DNA from: Paenibacillus harenae
Lineage (GTDB): Bacteria > Bacillota > Bacilli > Paenibacillales > Paenibacillaceae
Reading direction: 5' to 3'
NCBI RefSeq assembly: GCF_030812415.1
Contig: NZ_JAUSST010000006.1
Location: 124,001-188,000, forward strand
Length of the DNA stretch: 64,000 bases
In this document: in pieces, positions 26,226 through 37,117 of the stretch
How the letters are laid out: each line of letters begins with the position of its first letter
Position numbering within the stretch: the stretch's first letter is position 1
Program-made: the position numbers and the translations under genes
The notes under the pieces: model-generated
Told to the model about the DNA's origin: nothing
Databases searched by the model: none
The model's input: the letters and a program-made list of their open reading frames with translations, nothing else

Positions 26226-26615
26226 ATGAGGTGGCTTCCTGTTGCAAGGAGCAGTCGATGGTGGCTTTGGGCGGGCGTTTCCGCGCTTATGGCAACCTTG
26301 CTGCTATGGATTATTCGTTTCGGCTTCCTGGGGCAGTCGTTTACGGGCGATTATGCAATCCGGTTTCTGTTGCTCGGCACGGGCGTTTCGTTCCTGTTCG
26401 GCTTCTTCGGATGGCTCGGCTTGCGCAAGCTGGCGTTATGCTCCACTGCCGGCCTGGCGGCCGGTCTTATCGGGATGGTCGTCTATTCCAGAGATATGAA
26501 CGGTTGGGAGGACCTCGCCAGCATCCTCTTTTTCATGGAGGCGATTGCAGCCGGATTCGTAATCGGACTGATCGTAGAGGGCATATCTTTAATGGTTAGG
26601 CTGGCAAAAAAATAA
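26226..26615 (+). CDS. Small membrane protein, four predicted helices
   Basis: A 129-residue protein with about four hydrophobic segments (roughly residues 14-33, 47-65, 70-87 and 99-122), a basic N-terminus and the tail RLAKK. The family was not recognised. The ATG at 26226 follows GAGGGG; an upstream in-frame ATG lacks a ribosome site. It is convergent with the MocR gene, the stops being only 12 bp apart with no clear terminator between. Confidence 0.7.
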   Translation: MRWLPVARSSRWWLWAGVSALMATLLLWIIRFGFLGQSFTGDYAIRFLLLGTGVSFLFGFFGWLGLRKLALCSTAGLAAGLIGMVVYSRDMNGWEDLASILFFMEAIAAGFVIGLIVEGISLMVRLAKK

Positions 26616-26627
26616 CAGGCTACACAT

Positions 26628-28028
26628 TCAGCCCCATACTGTCGACCATGCTTCACTTAACATTTGAATGCCGCGTTCCATATCGCTATCATCGATACCT
26701 CCGAAGCCCAAATAAATTTTGGGCTTTTCGTTATGCCCGCGCATGCCGGGGCTTTGCAGCCCGTAGACGCGTACCCCTGACGCAGCGGCCAGCTCGATCA
26801 GCCTCTCGGCGCTGCAGCCCGCTTGCAGCGTCAGCTCGATATGCAACCCGGCACGGTCGCTTGTCACCTCGGCTCTGCCGGGCATATGGCGCTCCACGCA
26901 TTGAATGATCCGCTCGAGCTTCCTCCGATAGACCAGCCTCATTTTGCGAATATGACGATACCAATGCCCCTTCTCGATGAACAGCCCCATTGCCCACTGA
27001 TCGATCCGCGACGGGCATGTTAGAATCTGCGCGAGTCCGTTCAGCCTTTCCATGAGTTCGATTGGAAGGACCATGTAGCTCATGCGCAGCGCCGGCGTGA
27101 ACGACTTGGAGAATGTGCCCAAATAGATGACGGAATCGTTGCGGTCCATCCCTTGCAGGGAGGGAATCGTTTTGCCGTCATAACGGAATTCCCCGTCATA
27201 GTCGTCTTCGATAATATAACGATCGCCCTTCTGTGCCCACTGCAGCAGCAGCTGCCTGGTTTTGTAGGGAAGCGGACTGCCCGCTGGACGATGGGACGGC
27301 GTCATATAGAGCGCCTGCAGCGGGTTTCGTTCAAGTTGGGCGAGGTTCGGTTGCTTATGATCGTCATCGTTCGGAATCGGCACGAGCTTGATCCGATGCT
27401 GCTCGAAAATCGTTCTGATCTGTGCAATCCCGTACTCCTCGACCCCTACGGCCGCGCCATCGCCCAGCAGCCTCGATAGAATATGTATACTGTTCGAAAT
27501 GCCCGTGCCGACGACGATCTGCTCGGCTGTGCAGACCGCTCCTCTCGAATTCGTCAAATAGCGCGCCAGTTGCTCTCGCAAGCCGTATTCACCGCGAGGA
27601 TCGCCGTATTCGTGAATGGACCGGCCGTTCATGGCAAGCGATTCCGCTAACGCAGATCGCCATTGACGAATGGGGAAAGATTCGCCGTCGACGGTCAGCA
27701 GGCTGAAGTCGATCATCGGTGCTTGCGGCTCGGCGGACCTCTTCTTTTCCTTGTTATTGGGCCTCTTCGCTTTTGCGAATGTCCGATGCTCATAATCGAT
27801 GACATATAGGCCGGAGCGCGGCTTGCTCGATGCATAACCTTCTTCCAGCAGCATCTGGTAGGCGGTCTCTACCGTTGTTTTGCTGACGCCTAATTGTCGG
27901 CACAACGCCCGCACCGATGGGAGCTTCGCGCCGCCCTGCAGGTTGCCGTTCTGGATAAGCGTCTTGACTCGTTTATAGAGCTGTATGTAGAGCGGTCCTT
28001 CGTCGCCCGGATTAAGCGTAATGTCCAT
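26628..28028 (-). CDS. MocR/GabR-type GntR regulator with aminotransferase domain
   Basis: A 466-residue fusion of an N-terminal winged helix (residues about 10-75; LPSVRALCRQLGVSKTTVETAYQ) and a fold-type I aminotransferase domain that binds pyridoxal phosphate. The PLP lysine is expected in LGTFSKSFTPALRMSYMVLP. MocR proteins sense PLP or amines and activate divergent genes. Here the divergent genes encode a RidA protein and a DJ-1/PfpI protein, so this regulator probably controls them. The 136-bp intergenic region carries the shared promoters. Confidence 0.93.
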   Translation of the reverse strand: MDITLNPGDEGPLYIQLYKRVKTLIQNGNLQGGAKLPSVRALCRQLGVSKTTVETAYQMLLEEGYASSKPRSGLYVIDYEHRTFAKAKRPNNKEKKRSAEPQAPMIDFSLLTVDGESFPIRQWRSALAESLAMNGRSIHEYGDPRGEYGLREQLARYLTNSRGAVCTAEQIVVGTGISNSIHILSRLLGDGAAVGVEEYGIAQIRTIFEQHRIKLVPIPNDDDHKQPNLAQLERNPLQALYMTPSHRPAGSPLPYKTRQLLLQWAQKGDRYIIEDDYDGEFRYDGKTIPSLQGMDRNDSVIYLGTFSKSFTPALRMSYMVLPIELMERLNGLAQILTCPSRIDQWAMGLFIEKGHWYRHIRKMRLVYRRKLERIIQCVERHMPGRAEVTSDRAGLHIELTLQAGCSAERLIELAAASGVRVYGLQSPGMRGHNEKPKIYLGFGGIDDSDMERGIQMLSEAWSTVWG

Positions 28029-28164
28029 CGGTTTGATTCCTCCGCTTGCTTCTCTTCATCTGACCCCTAAAAGTAGTTGCCAACTGACACTTCGTTAGTA
28101 GTCACTTGTAGTATAGACTGTGAGCTAAGCACCGGCAATAAAGAAGCGTTTAGGGGGAATCGAT
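28029..28164. promoter_or_regulatory. Divergent control region of the MocR regulator and the RidA operon
   Basis: AGTAGT occurs at 28072 and 28098, each in a similar setting (AAGTAGTTGCC and TTAGTAGTCACTTG), 26 bp apart, with GTAGTATAG following. MocR regulators usually bind spaced direct repeats between divergent genes, so these are candidate half-sites. Confidence 0.35.
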
Positions 28165-28641
28165 ATGTGGAATGGAGCATCATCGGATACGGCATCGTCC
28201 AAGCTGGAAGCGTTAGGCATCAAGCTGCCAACAGCCAGTGAACCGGCAGCCAGCTATGCGAACTGCGTCATGGAAGGCGGTCTACTGTTCGTATCGGGCA
28301 AAGGGCCAAGCGGCGGAGCGAGAGGGAAGCTTGGCATTGACTATACGACGGAGGACGGATACAAGTGCGCAAGAGAGACGGCGATTGAAATATTGGCTGT
28401 CGTGCAGTCGTATCTCGGTTCGTTGGACAACGTGAAGCGCGTCGTGAAGGCGCAAGGGTTCGTGAACGCGAGCGCGGACTTCGCGGAGCATCATAAGGTG
28501 CTTGACGGCTTCTCCGACCTGATGGCCGAGGTGTTCGGGGACAGAGGCGTGCATGCGCGCTCCGTATTCGGAGCGGTTTCGTTGCGCGGCGGATTGCCCG
28601 TTATTATTGATTCCATTTTTGCGGTTCGGGAGGAACGGTAA
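28165..28641 (+). CDS. RidA-family (YjgF/YER057c) protein
   Basis: A 158-residue member of the RidA superfamily of trimeric proteins that hydrolyse or buffer reactive enamine/imine intermediates from PLP enzymes. It resembles the longer 150-160 residue subgroup, with LFVSGKGP, ARETAIEILAVVQSYLGSL and VKAQGFVNASADF segments. The divergent regulator is PLP-dependent and the next gene begins one base after the stop, so this is a small inducible operon. Whether the classic catalytic arginine is kept could not be settled by eye. Confidence 0.85.
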   Translation: MWNGASSDTASSKLEALGIKLPTASEPAASYANCVMEGGLLFVSGKGPSGGARGKLGIDYTTEDGYKCARETAIEILAVVQSYLGSLDNVKRVVKAQGFVNASADFAEHHKVLDGFSDLMAEVFGDRGVHARSVFGAVSLRGGLPVIIDSIFAVREER

Positions 28642-28642
28642 G

Positions 28643-29215
28643 ATGCGGCTGGCGTTTATTTTATTCGACGATATGACGATGCTTGATTTCAGCGGCTTTC
28701 ATAACGCGGTAACGTGGCTGAAGAAGCGAGGACTGGTGGAAGACATGACCTGGGATTATTGCGCAACCAAGGAGGAGATTACGGACGATCGAGGCATGCG
28801 GGTGAAGGTCGATCTGGTTCTGCCGCATTTGGGACATTACGATGTCGTGTTCCTTCCGGGGGGAATGGGGACGAGGCGGCTGGTTAGCGACGCTTCGTTC
28901 ATCGATTGGCTGCGAACGGCCGAGGAGGCGGCCTATAAGGCGTCCGTCTGCACGGGCGCGGTTCTTCTTGGCGCAGCGGGCCTGCTCACGGGGAAGCGGG
29001 CGACGACGAATCCGAACGCGATCGAACTGCTTGTTTCTTATTGCGGGACGGCGGTTAGGGAGCGGTACGTACAAGATGGTCGCGTCTTTACGGGCGGCGG
29101 CATTACCGCGTCGGTGGACTTGGGGCTTTTTTTCATAGAGTCGATCTGGGGCGAAGCTGTTGCGGCGGACATTCAGCAAGCGATGGATTATCCGTATTAT
29201 AAGAGCTTAGCGTAA
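28643..29215 (+). CDS. DJ-1/PfpI-family protein
   Basis: A 190-residue class I glutamine amidotransferase-like protein. The nucleophile-elbow cysteine is in YKASVCTGAVLLGAAGLL, preceded by the acidic strand FLPGGMGTRRL and followed by GKRATTNPNAIELL. Family members act as isonitrile hydratases, glyoxalases/deglycases or as regulators; the phrase order resembles InhA-type isonitrile hydratases, but that is tentative. GGAGGAACG at the end of the ridA-like gene serves its ATG, so the two are cotranscribed. Confidence 0.88.
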   Translation: MRLAFILFDDMTMLDFSGFHNAVTWLKKRGLVEDMTWDYCATKEEITDDRGMRVKVDLVLPHLGHYDVVFLPGGMGTRRLVSDASFIDWLRTAEEAAYKASVCTGAVLLGAAGLLTGKRATTNPNAIELLVSYCGTAVRERYVQDGRVFTGGGITASVDLGLFFIESIWGEAVAADIQQAMDYPYYKSLA

Positions 29216-29367
29216 GCGGCATGGCTCGGAAGTAAGGGAGGGATTTAGCCTGACAGGGCTATGTTCCTTCCTTTTTAGTTTGCGTAAATGATAGAATTAT
29301 GGAGGAATTACGGGTAATTTGCAGAAAAATTTACAGTGAACATTGTGCGCGTTGAATGGGGGGCCAT

Positions 29368-31116
29368 ATGCTGCAAAGACGAAAAGACAAAAGTACCCAT
29401 CTGTATAGTAGCGATTCTTACGGGGAGAAAGGCAAGGGAGGGGGAGATAAGCGCGCCTTCAGCCCGCTATTGGGGTCGATCCGCATTGCCGGCGTTTATT
29501 TTGTTGTAGGCTGCTTATGGATATTGCTAACCGATCGGGCGGTGTCGGCAGTTACGAATAATGCCGGATGGATCGCGAAAATTAATATGATAAAAGGCTG
29601 GTTTTTCATTTTCGTTACGGCGCTGCTCGTCTTTGCCCTGATATGGCGGACGCTTAAGCGTATTAAGAAGGTAGAAGAGAAGCTGGAGCTTGCTTATCGC
29701 GAGATGGTACAAGCCCATGACGAGCTGGAATCCGCCTATGAGGAAATCACGGCTGCCGAGGATGAGCTTCGCCAGCAATACGATTTCGTCACCCAGAACC
29801 AGCGGAAGCTGAGAGAAAGCGAAGAGAAGATGCAGCATCTGGCCTACCACGATCTGCTGACGGGGTTGCCCAACAAGCTGGGCTTGTACGAAAACGTGGG
29901 CAATTCTTTTTTTGCGGGGAGAGAGGGCCATGCGGCTCTGCTGTTCGTGGATATCGACAACTTCAAATATATCAATGATACGATGGGGCACGGATTCGGC
30001 GACCGGCTTATCGTAAAGGCGAGCGAGAGGCTGAAGTCGATTGTCGCTCAACAAGGCGTCGTTTATCGGTTCGGCGGCGATGAGTTCATTATCGTATGGC
30101 ATAGTCTGGCGCAGCGGGAGCATATCCATGAGGCGGCAGGAAGCATTCTATCCTGTTTCAAGCAAGCCGTCGACATGGAGAGCACGATGATTCATATCAG
30201 CATAAGCGTCGGTATCAGCCTGTATCCCGATCATGGCAGCGATATGATGGAGCTGGTCAAGCGTGCGGATATTGCGATGCACAAGGCGAAGGAAGCGGGC
30301 AAGGACAATTATATCGTTTTCGACCATCCGCTGAACGAGATCTTCGCCGAGCGGATGATGATCGAGAAACAGCTGTACAAGGCGCTTGAGCTTAATGAGT
30401 TCGAGCTTGCCTATCAGCCGCAAATCGATCTGGCGACGAATCGGATATCGGGTCTAGAGGCGCTGCTGCGCTGGAAAAGCCCGGAGCTTGGCTGTGTGTC
30501 GCCGCTCAAATTCATTAAGGTAGCGGAGGATACGCATCAGATCGTGCCGCTCGGCGAATGGGTACTGGGGAAGGCTTGCCGATTTCTGCGGGAGCTTCAT
30601 CAGAAGGGGTTCGGGCATTTGACGATGTCCGTCAATATCTCTGTGCTGCAACTGCTTCAGACAGGCTTTAACGAAATGGTGCTGAGTACGCTGCAAGCGT
30701 CGGGACTCGATCCGCAAGACCTGGAGCTTGAGATAACGGAGTCGGTGCTGCTCGAATCGTACGACCATGTAAGTTTGAAGTTGAACGAGCTGAAGCGTAC
30801 GAATATTAAGATCGCGCTGGATGACTTCGGTACCGGCTATTCCTCTTTAAGCCATCTGACCCATCTGCCGATCTCGACGCTGAAGATTGACAAGTCGTTC
30901 ATCGATCTCATCGGGGCGGAATCGAATCATCAGGCAACGCTTGTGGAACAAATTATTTTGATCGGCAAAAGAATGAGCATGAACGTTATCGCGGAAGGCG
31001 TGGAAAGCGCGGACCAGCTAGCCTACTTGCGGGAGCAAGGCTGCGACAAGGTGCAAGGCTACTTCTTCAGCAGGCCGCTGGCGGCCGGCGAACTGGAACA
31101 GCTTCTGCTTGGATAG
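29368..31116 (+). CDS. Membrane GGDEF-EAL cyclic di-GMP enzyme
   Basis: A 582-residue protein with two transmembrane segments (about 34-52 and 70-92) separated by a short loop, then a coiled coil (about 95-160), a GGDEF domain (about 160-325) and an EAL domain (about 335-580). The cyclase signature RFGGDEF (near residue 237) and the phosphodiesterase signature SGLEALLRW (near 363) are intact, as is [10 protein letters not shown], so both making and breaking c-di-GMP are possible. I preferred the ATG at 29368 behind GGGGGG over 29356. It is monocistronic, with a terminator. Confidence 0.92.
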   Translation: MLQRRKDKSTHLYSSDSYGEKGKGGGDKRAFSPLLGSIRIAGVYFVVGCLWILLTDRAVSAVTNNAGWIAKINMIKGWFFIFVTALLVFALIWRTLKRIKKVEEKLELAYREMVQAHDELESAYEEITAAEDELRQQYDFVTQNQRKLRESEEKMQHLAYHDLLTGLPNKLGLYENVGNSFFAGREGHAALLFVDIDNFKYINDTMGHGFGDRLIVKASERLKSIVAQQGVVYRFGGDEFIIVWHSLAQREHIHEAAGSILSCFKQAVDMESTMIHISISVGISLYPDHGSDMMELVKRADIAMHKAKEAGKDNYIVFDHPLNEIFAERMMIEKQLYKALELNEFELAYQPQIDLATNRISGLEALLRWKSPELGCVSPLKFIKVAEDTHQIVPLGEWVLGKACRFLRELHQKGFGHLTMSVNISVLQLLQTGFNEMVLSTLQASGLDPQDLELEITESVLLESYDHVSLKLNELKRTNIKIALDDFGTGYSSLSHLTHLPISTLKIDKSFIDLIGAESNHQATLVEQIILIGKRMSMNVIAEGVESADQLAYLREQGCDKVQGYFFSRPLAAGELEQLLLG

Positions 31117-31130
31117 AAGTAACGGATGGG

Positions 31131-31180
31131 AAACCTTGCTTTCCGTGAACCTTGGGGTTCATAGGCGGTAAGGTTTTTTA
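31131..31180 (+). terminator. Intrinsic terminator of the GGDEF-EAL gene
   Basis: AAACCTT and AAGGTTT enclose an inner GTGAACC-TTG-GGGTTCAT hairpin, followed by six Ts. Confidence 0.8.
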
Positions 31181-31344
31181 TTTTGCACGTCGTTTCTTGC
31201 CTTATAGGCTGCCGCACAAAAAGGCTTATAGGTCGCTCCCGCTTACACCTTGGCCACTCTGAACTCATATGTTAACGATATATATACGATTAATCATATG
31301 AACAAGGTTGGTTTTCATACCGGGCCAGAGAGGGCGGATGCGAA

Positions 31345-31992
31345 GTGGGAACCGAATTTAACAAGCTGTTCGACGAGTGGTCGGAGCATTACGATCGTAC
31401 GGTGGCAGGGCATGATAGGCAGTACAGGGAAGTGTTCGAGGGTTACGAGGACATCTTGGAGGCGGTAGCTGTACGTGCAAGCGGAACGGTCGTGGAGTTC
31501 GGCGTCGGAACGGGCAACCTGACGGAGAAGCTGCTGGCAAGAGGTCTTCGCGTATACGGCATCGAGCCGTCCGAAGGGATGCGGGCGCAGTTCGGCAAGC
31601 GGGGATTGGCCGCCACGCTGGTGGAGGGCGACTTCCTTCATTATCCGGCCATTGCGGACCCGATCGATACGATTGTTAGCACGTACGCGTTCCACCATCT
31701 GACGGATGAGGAGAAGGAGCAGGCGATTAGGCAATATGCGGCATGGCTCGGAGACGGCGGCCGGATTATTTTCGCGGATACGGCGTTTCAGGATGAGGCG
31801 GCAAGGCGAAGCATCGAGCTGGCGGTGGAAGAAGCGGGATATAAGGAACTGTTAAAAGATTTGCAGTCTGAATATTATACGACGTTAAATGTGCTGACTG
31901 GCATGTTCGAAGCCCATGGGTTTCATGTTGCGCTCAGTCCGATGAACCGTTATGTGTGGCTGATGGAAGCGGTCAAGACGGACGGCAGCTGA
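31345..31992 (+). CDS. yrrT: YrrT-like SAM-dependent methyltransferase
   Basis: A 215-residue class I methyltransferase matching Bacillus YrrT in length, N-terminus (FNKLFDEWSEHYDRTV) and the SAM-binding motif VVEFGVGTGNLTEKLL, plus STYAFHHLTDEEKEQAIRQY. It heads the methionine-to-cysteine operon, and in Bacillus it is thought to act on SAM recycling. The start is a GTG at 31345 behind AGAGAGGG. Unlike the B. subtilis operon, no mtnN follows; mccA starts 14 bases after the stop. Confidence 0.9.
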   Translation: MGTEFNKLFDEWSEHYDRTVAGHDRQYREVFEGYEDILEAVAVRASGTVVEFGVGTGNLTEKLLARGLRVYGIEPSEGMRAQFGKRGLAATLVEGDFLHYPAIADPIDTIVSTYAFHHLTDEEKEQAIRQYAAWLGDGGRIIFADTAFQDEAARRSIELAVEEAGYKELLKDLQSEYYTTLNVLTGMFEAHGFHVALSPMNRYVWLMEAVKTDGS

Positions 31993-32006
31993 GAGGAGGA
32001 CGGCGA

Positions 32007-34083
<2,077 letters not shown>

Positions 34084-34170
34084 CTTGTTGGGCGGGTGCT
34101 CGGCGTGAAATAGCGAAAGAACCTTTCGCTGTTTGCCCGGTGACTAGTGTGCTGCGGAATAGCAGCACAT

Positions 34171-34467
34171 TCAGATGGGTCGATTAGGCTTCATGAAGCT
34201 TCTGGCCAGGTAGTCGCTTTGCAGATCGCCGTTTTGCCTGCCGTAATTCTCGAGTACGTCAATCGTGTAATCTTCGCTCGGATCAACCGGCTTATAGATG
34301 AACTGCTCCTTGTTCGCAAGCCGAACTTCGAAGCCGCATTGCTTCAGGCATTGCTCGAAATGCCGGGAAGTCGGCTGCTCATTTTCCTCTAAGTACACAA
34401 GCCCTCTCATTCGTTCCGTTGAAGTGCCGCGCATAACCTTGAAATGGACGATATGTTCTTTTTTCAT
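34171..34467 (-). CDS. Hypothetical protein, 98 residues
   Basis: A small soluble charged protein (MKKEHIVHFKVMRGTSTERM...) with no recognised domain. The ATG at 34467 follows GAGAGGAAAG at good spacing, and the text is protein-like, with three segments rich in Glu/Gln/Tyr. It is convergent with mccB. The in-frame sequence upstream of the ATG has no other ribosome site. No function is proposed. Confidence 0.65.
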   Translation of the reverse strand: MKKEHIVHFKVMRGTSTERMRGLVYLEENEQPTSRHFEQCLKQCGFEVRLANKEQFIYKPVDPSEDYTIDVLENYGRQNGDLQSDYLARSFMKPNRPI

Positions 34468-34638
34468 AAATGCCCACTTTCCTCTCCTATTATTACTTGT
34501 ATCGTATGACAAAACGGACTGCTTGTCTGTGACAGTTTCATGATCGTTCCCTAAGACCTCCTACGAATCCGCCTCACCAAAAGACAGCTGCTCACGTACA
34601 ATAACCTATACACGAATGCGGATAATGGAGGTATGAAG

Positions 34639-35493
34639 GTGATCAATATAACGGGCAGCAATGCGCAGCAGATTAGCCAGCTGCCGCTCACGGAATTGCA
34701 AAGAAGCATCGTGCGCCAGAAGGAACGCAGCCCTGAGATGTATCGGTATCCATCGCTTCAAGCGCTGCAGTTCGAGCTCGTATTAAGATCGAATATTGTG
34801 CAGGCTGCCAAAGACTTGAACGACAGCGGAGCCAGCTTTGCGGTATTCAAAAAATCAAGGTGCAACGAGCGGCTTTGGAGTCGTACGGAGGCAGGGGGCT
34901 TCAAGCTAAGACCGGGCGTGCTTCCTTCGGACGGCATTAGGGATATTTATGCGAACGGCGAGCTGTATGCTTTCGAATGCGCGACGGCCATCGTCATTCT
35001 GTTGTACAAGGCTATGCTTGAGACGCTGGGCGAAAGCAACTTCAACCGCCACTTTCGCGACTTGCTGCTGTACGACTGGACATACGACAACGACCTGCGT
35101 TTAATTACGTTATACAGTTACGTTGAAGCTTATCCGGGAGATATCCTATATTTCGAGAATCCCGATCATGACGACGACAGGCCGGAATGGCAAGGGGAAA
35201 ATGTGATCAAGCTGGCCAACGATCTCTACTATGGTCACGGTGTCGGCATTAAGAGCGCAGCGGGGATGATCGAAGCGCTTAACCGCACGCGCAATCCTGG
35301 CAGCACGAAGTCGGCGTTCCTATCCGATCTGGTCAACCATCCCGACTTCGGTTACTTGATGACGCTCCCTTCGAGAAGCCGCGAATCTGTCCTTGCGGAG
35401 CGGGCGGAACCGCCCGTTGTCGCCAGAATCGGCACGGCTGTCTACGTCTACCGCAATCATAAGATGAGGAAGCAGGACAGAATGCTTCTATAA
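34639..35493 (+). CDS. tgl: Spore-coat protein-glutamine gamma-glutamyltransferase Tgl
   Basis: A transglutaminase that cross-links spore-coat proteins during late sporulation. Family marks are LQALQFELVLRSNIVQAAKD, the active-site cysteine in YAFECATAIVI (Cys114 from this start, close to Cys116 of B. subtilis Tgl), ILYFENPDHD and the WQGENVI and YGHGVGI segments. The C-terminus, after about residue 235, is longer than in B. subtilis (284 versus 245 residues). GGAGGT directly abuts an ATG at 34633, so the GTG at 34639 with six-base spacing is the better start. A terminator follows. Confidence 0.92.
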   Translation: MINITGSNAQQISQLPLTELQRSIVRQKERSPEMYRYPSLQALQFELVLRSNIVQAAKDLNDSGASFAVFKKSRCNERLWSRTEAGGFKLRPGVLPSDGIRDIYANGELYAFECATAIVILLYKAMLETLGESNFNRHFRDLLLYDWTYDNDLRLITLYSYVEAYPGDILYFENPDHDDDRPEWQGENVIKLANDLYYGHGVGIKSAAGMIEALNRTRNPGSTKSAFLSDLVNHPDFGYLMTLPSRSRESVLAERAEPPVVARIGTAVYVYRNHKMRKQDRMLL

Positions 35494-35513
35494 GTGTATT
35501 AGATCGTGGATGG

Positions 35514-35536
35514 ACCCGCCTAGTCGGCGGGTTTTT
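35514..35536 (+). terminator. Intrinsic terminator of tgl
   Basis: ACCCGCC-TAGTC-GGCGGGT followed by five more Ts. Confidence 0.9.
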
Positions 35537-35616
35537 TCTATGAGGCGGACTATTGCAACGAAAGCAATGGATATCCATAATAAGGGTGATGAATTAGAGA
35601 CGGAGGTGTTGAAGCA

Positions 35617-36435
35617 ATGAATTCTCATTCGGTTATCCAAAATAACGTTAACCGGTTCTCGGGCTTCGAGGACGACTATAATCGTTATCGCCCGGAGGCG
35701 CCGCAGAAGGTTCTCGAGCTGCTGACGACTTATCTCGGGAGGAGGCCAGGCGCGGTTGCCGATCTCGGCTGCGGTACGGGCTTGTCTACATTCGTATGGA
35801 AGGGGCATGCCGACCGTATTGTCGGTGTCGAGCCCAATGATGATATGCGAGGCAAAGCGCTTAGCAAACTTGCTGCAGACGCTGCAGAATCTATCTCGTT
35901 CGTGAAAGGGTACTCCGACCGGTTGGAGCTCGCTGACGAGAGCATCGACCTCGTAACCTGCTCGCAATCGTTCCACTGGATGGAACCGGTAGGTACGCTG
36001 AGCGAGGTTGCCCGCGTATTGACGGATGGCGGCGTGTTCGCGGCATATGACTGCGATTGGCCCCCGGTTATTCACTGGGAGGTCGAGTCGGCATACGAGC
36101 GGTTACTCGCAAAGTCGGAGATCCTTATCGCCGAGCTGATTCCAGAGCAGGAGCGGGCAGTGAAGGCGGACAAGGAGCAGCACTTGGGCCATATTCGGGC
36201 GAGCGGAAAGTTCAAGTATGCGCGGGAGATCGTCTTTCATAACATGGAGCGCTGCGACGCCGACCGCTATGTCGGCATTGCGCTAAGCCAAGGCGGCGTT
36301 CGCGCCGTGCAGAAGCAGGGCTCGAAGGCGCTGGACGGGGAGTTGGCGGAATTCCGCGAGGTTGCCGAGCGATATTTTGCCGGACGGGAGCTTGACGTGC
36401 TGTTCAGCTATCGGCTCCGGCTGGGCGTGAAATAG
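35617..36435 (+). CDS. SAM-dependent methyltransferase (class I)
   Basis: A 272-residue methyltransferase with the SAM-binding motif I VADLGCGTGLST (near residue 47), acidic VGVEPNDDM after strand 2, and VTCSQSFHWMEP at motif IV, a pattern common in UbiE/Methyltransf_11 proteins. The C-terminal 100 residues resemble small-molecule methyltransferases; the substrate is unknown. GGAGGTG precedes the ATG. It stands alone between the tgl terminator and a hairpin. Confidence 0.88.
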   Translation: MNSHSVIQNNVNRFSGFEDDYNRYRPEAPQKVLELLTTYLGRRPGAVADLGCGTGLSTFVWKGHADRIVGVEPNDDMRGKALSKLAADAAESISFVKGYSDRLELADESIDLVTCSQSFHWMEPVGTLSEVARVLTDGGVFAAYDCDWPPVIHWEVESAYERLLAKSEILIAELIPEQERAVKADKEQHLGHIRASGKFKYAREIVFHNMERCDADRYVGIALSQGGVRAVQKQGSKALDGELAEFREVAERYFAGRELDVLFSYRLRLGVK

Positions 36436-36493
36436 TTGGCGGTAAGGCAGTTCCAGTAAATACATGATTCAAGTCAAGGAACCAGTCAATGTA

Positions 36494-36536
36494 GAAAAAG
36501 AGACATACCGCGATATGATTATCGCGGCATGCCTCT
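36494..36536 (-). terminator. Intrinsic terminator of the AhpD-like gene (minus strand)
   Basis: CCGCGATA-TGAT-TATCGCGG with outer AGAG(A)CATA/CATGCCTCT pairs forms a strong hairpin. On the minus strand it is followed by CTTTTTC. It can also close the convergent methyltransferase transcript. Confidence 0.75.
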
Positions 36537-36595
36537 ATCGTAGGCCGTAACGCAGCAGGGATCAATCCTAAGCAGTCAGGCTGGCGTGTTCCAAG

Positions 36596-37033
36596 CTACT
36601 GCGGCATCATGCGAGTGGAGATCGCAATGCGATTCCAAGCGTTGATCGTAACGATCGCCATAATGATCTCGCCAAGCCGCTTCGTGTCGAAGTGGCGCGC
36701 CGCTTCCGCATATACATCGTCCGGCACATGTCCTTGCGTCACTAGCGTAACCGCTTCGGTCAGCGCAAGCACCGCACGCTCGGAGTCGCTATAGTACGGC
36801 GCTTCCCGCCATGCGTTCAGCATGTAGATGCGTTGCTCCGTCTCGCCTGCCTTGCGGGCATCCTTCGAATGCATATCGATGCAGAAGGCGCAGCCGTTAA
36901 CTTGCGACGCTCTGATCTTAATTAGCTCCATTAACGATTTCTCGATGCCTGTCGATTGTACGTAAGCCTCAAGACCGCTCATCGCTTTGTATGCGGCTGG
37001 GATTTCACCGGCCAGATTCATTCTTTGTTCCAT
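36596..37033 (-). CDS. Carboxymuconolactone decarboxylase (AhpD-like) family protein
   Basis: A 145-residue AhpD-fold protein. It has the redox-active motif CAFCIDMHSKDAR (near residue 50) and LIKIRASQVNGC, typical of the alkylhydroperoxidase/CMD family. Such proteins reduce peroxides or act as decarboxylases. It lies just downstream of an ECF41-type sigma factor, whose usual neighbours are COE genes (carboxymuconolactone decarboxylase, oxidoreductase or epimerase). A TGTCACA-N16-TGTC element precedes it. I chose the ATG at 37033 behind GAGAGGAG. This is the probable target gene of the sigma factor. Confidence 0.9.
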   Translation of the reverse strand: MEQRMNLAGEIPAAYKAMSGLEAYVQSTGIEKSLMELIKIRASQVNGCAFCIDMHSKDARKAGETEQRIYMLNAWREAPYYSDSERAVLALTEAVTLVTQGHVPDDVYAEAARHFDTKRLGEIIMAIVTINAWNRIAISTRMMPQ

Positions 37034-37088
37034 GATGATGGCTCCTCTCCGGTTATGCACCGGTTATTTTTGACTGTCTCATTAAAAA

Positions 37089-37115
37089 GACAATACAGGA
37101 GCTTCGTTTGTGACA
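37089..37115 (-). promoter_or_regulatory. Putative ECF41-dependent promoter
   Basis: On the minus strand TGTCACA is followed after 16 bases by TGTC, close to the ECF41 consensus TGTCACA-N(14-17)-CGTC known from other bacteria. It sits between the sigma-factor stop and the AhpD-like gene. Confidence 0.6.
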
Positions 37116-37117
37116 GG

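Noticed and set aside
31178-31344. Search for a CymR box before yrrT.
   Set aside because: AT-rich inverted elements exist near 31270-31300, but none matches the CymR consensus well enough to call.
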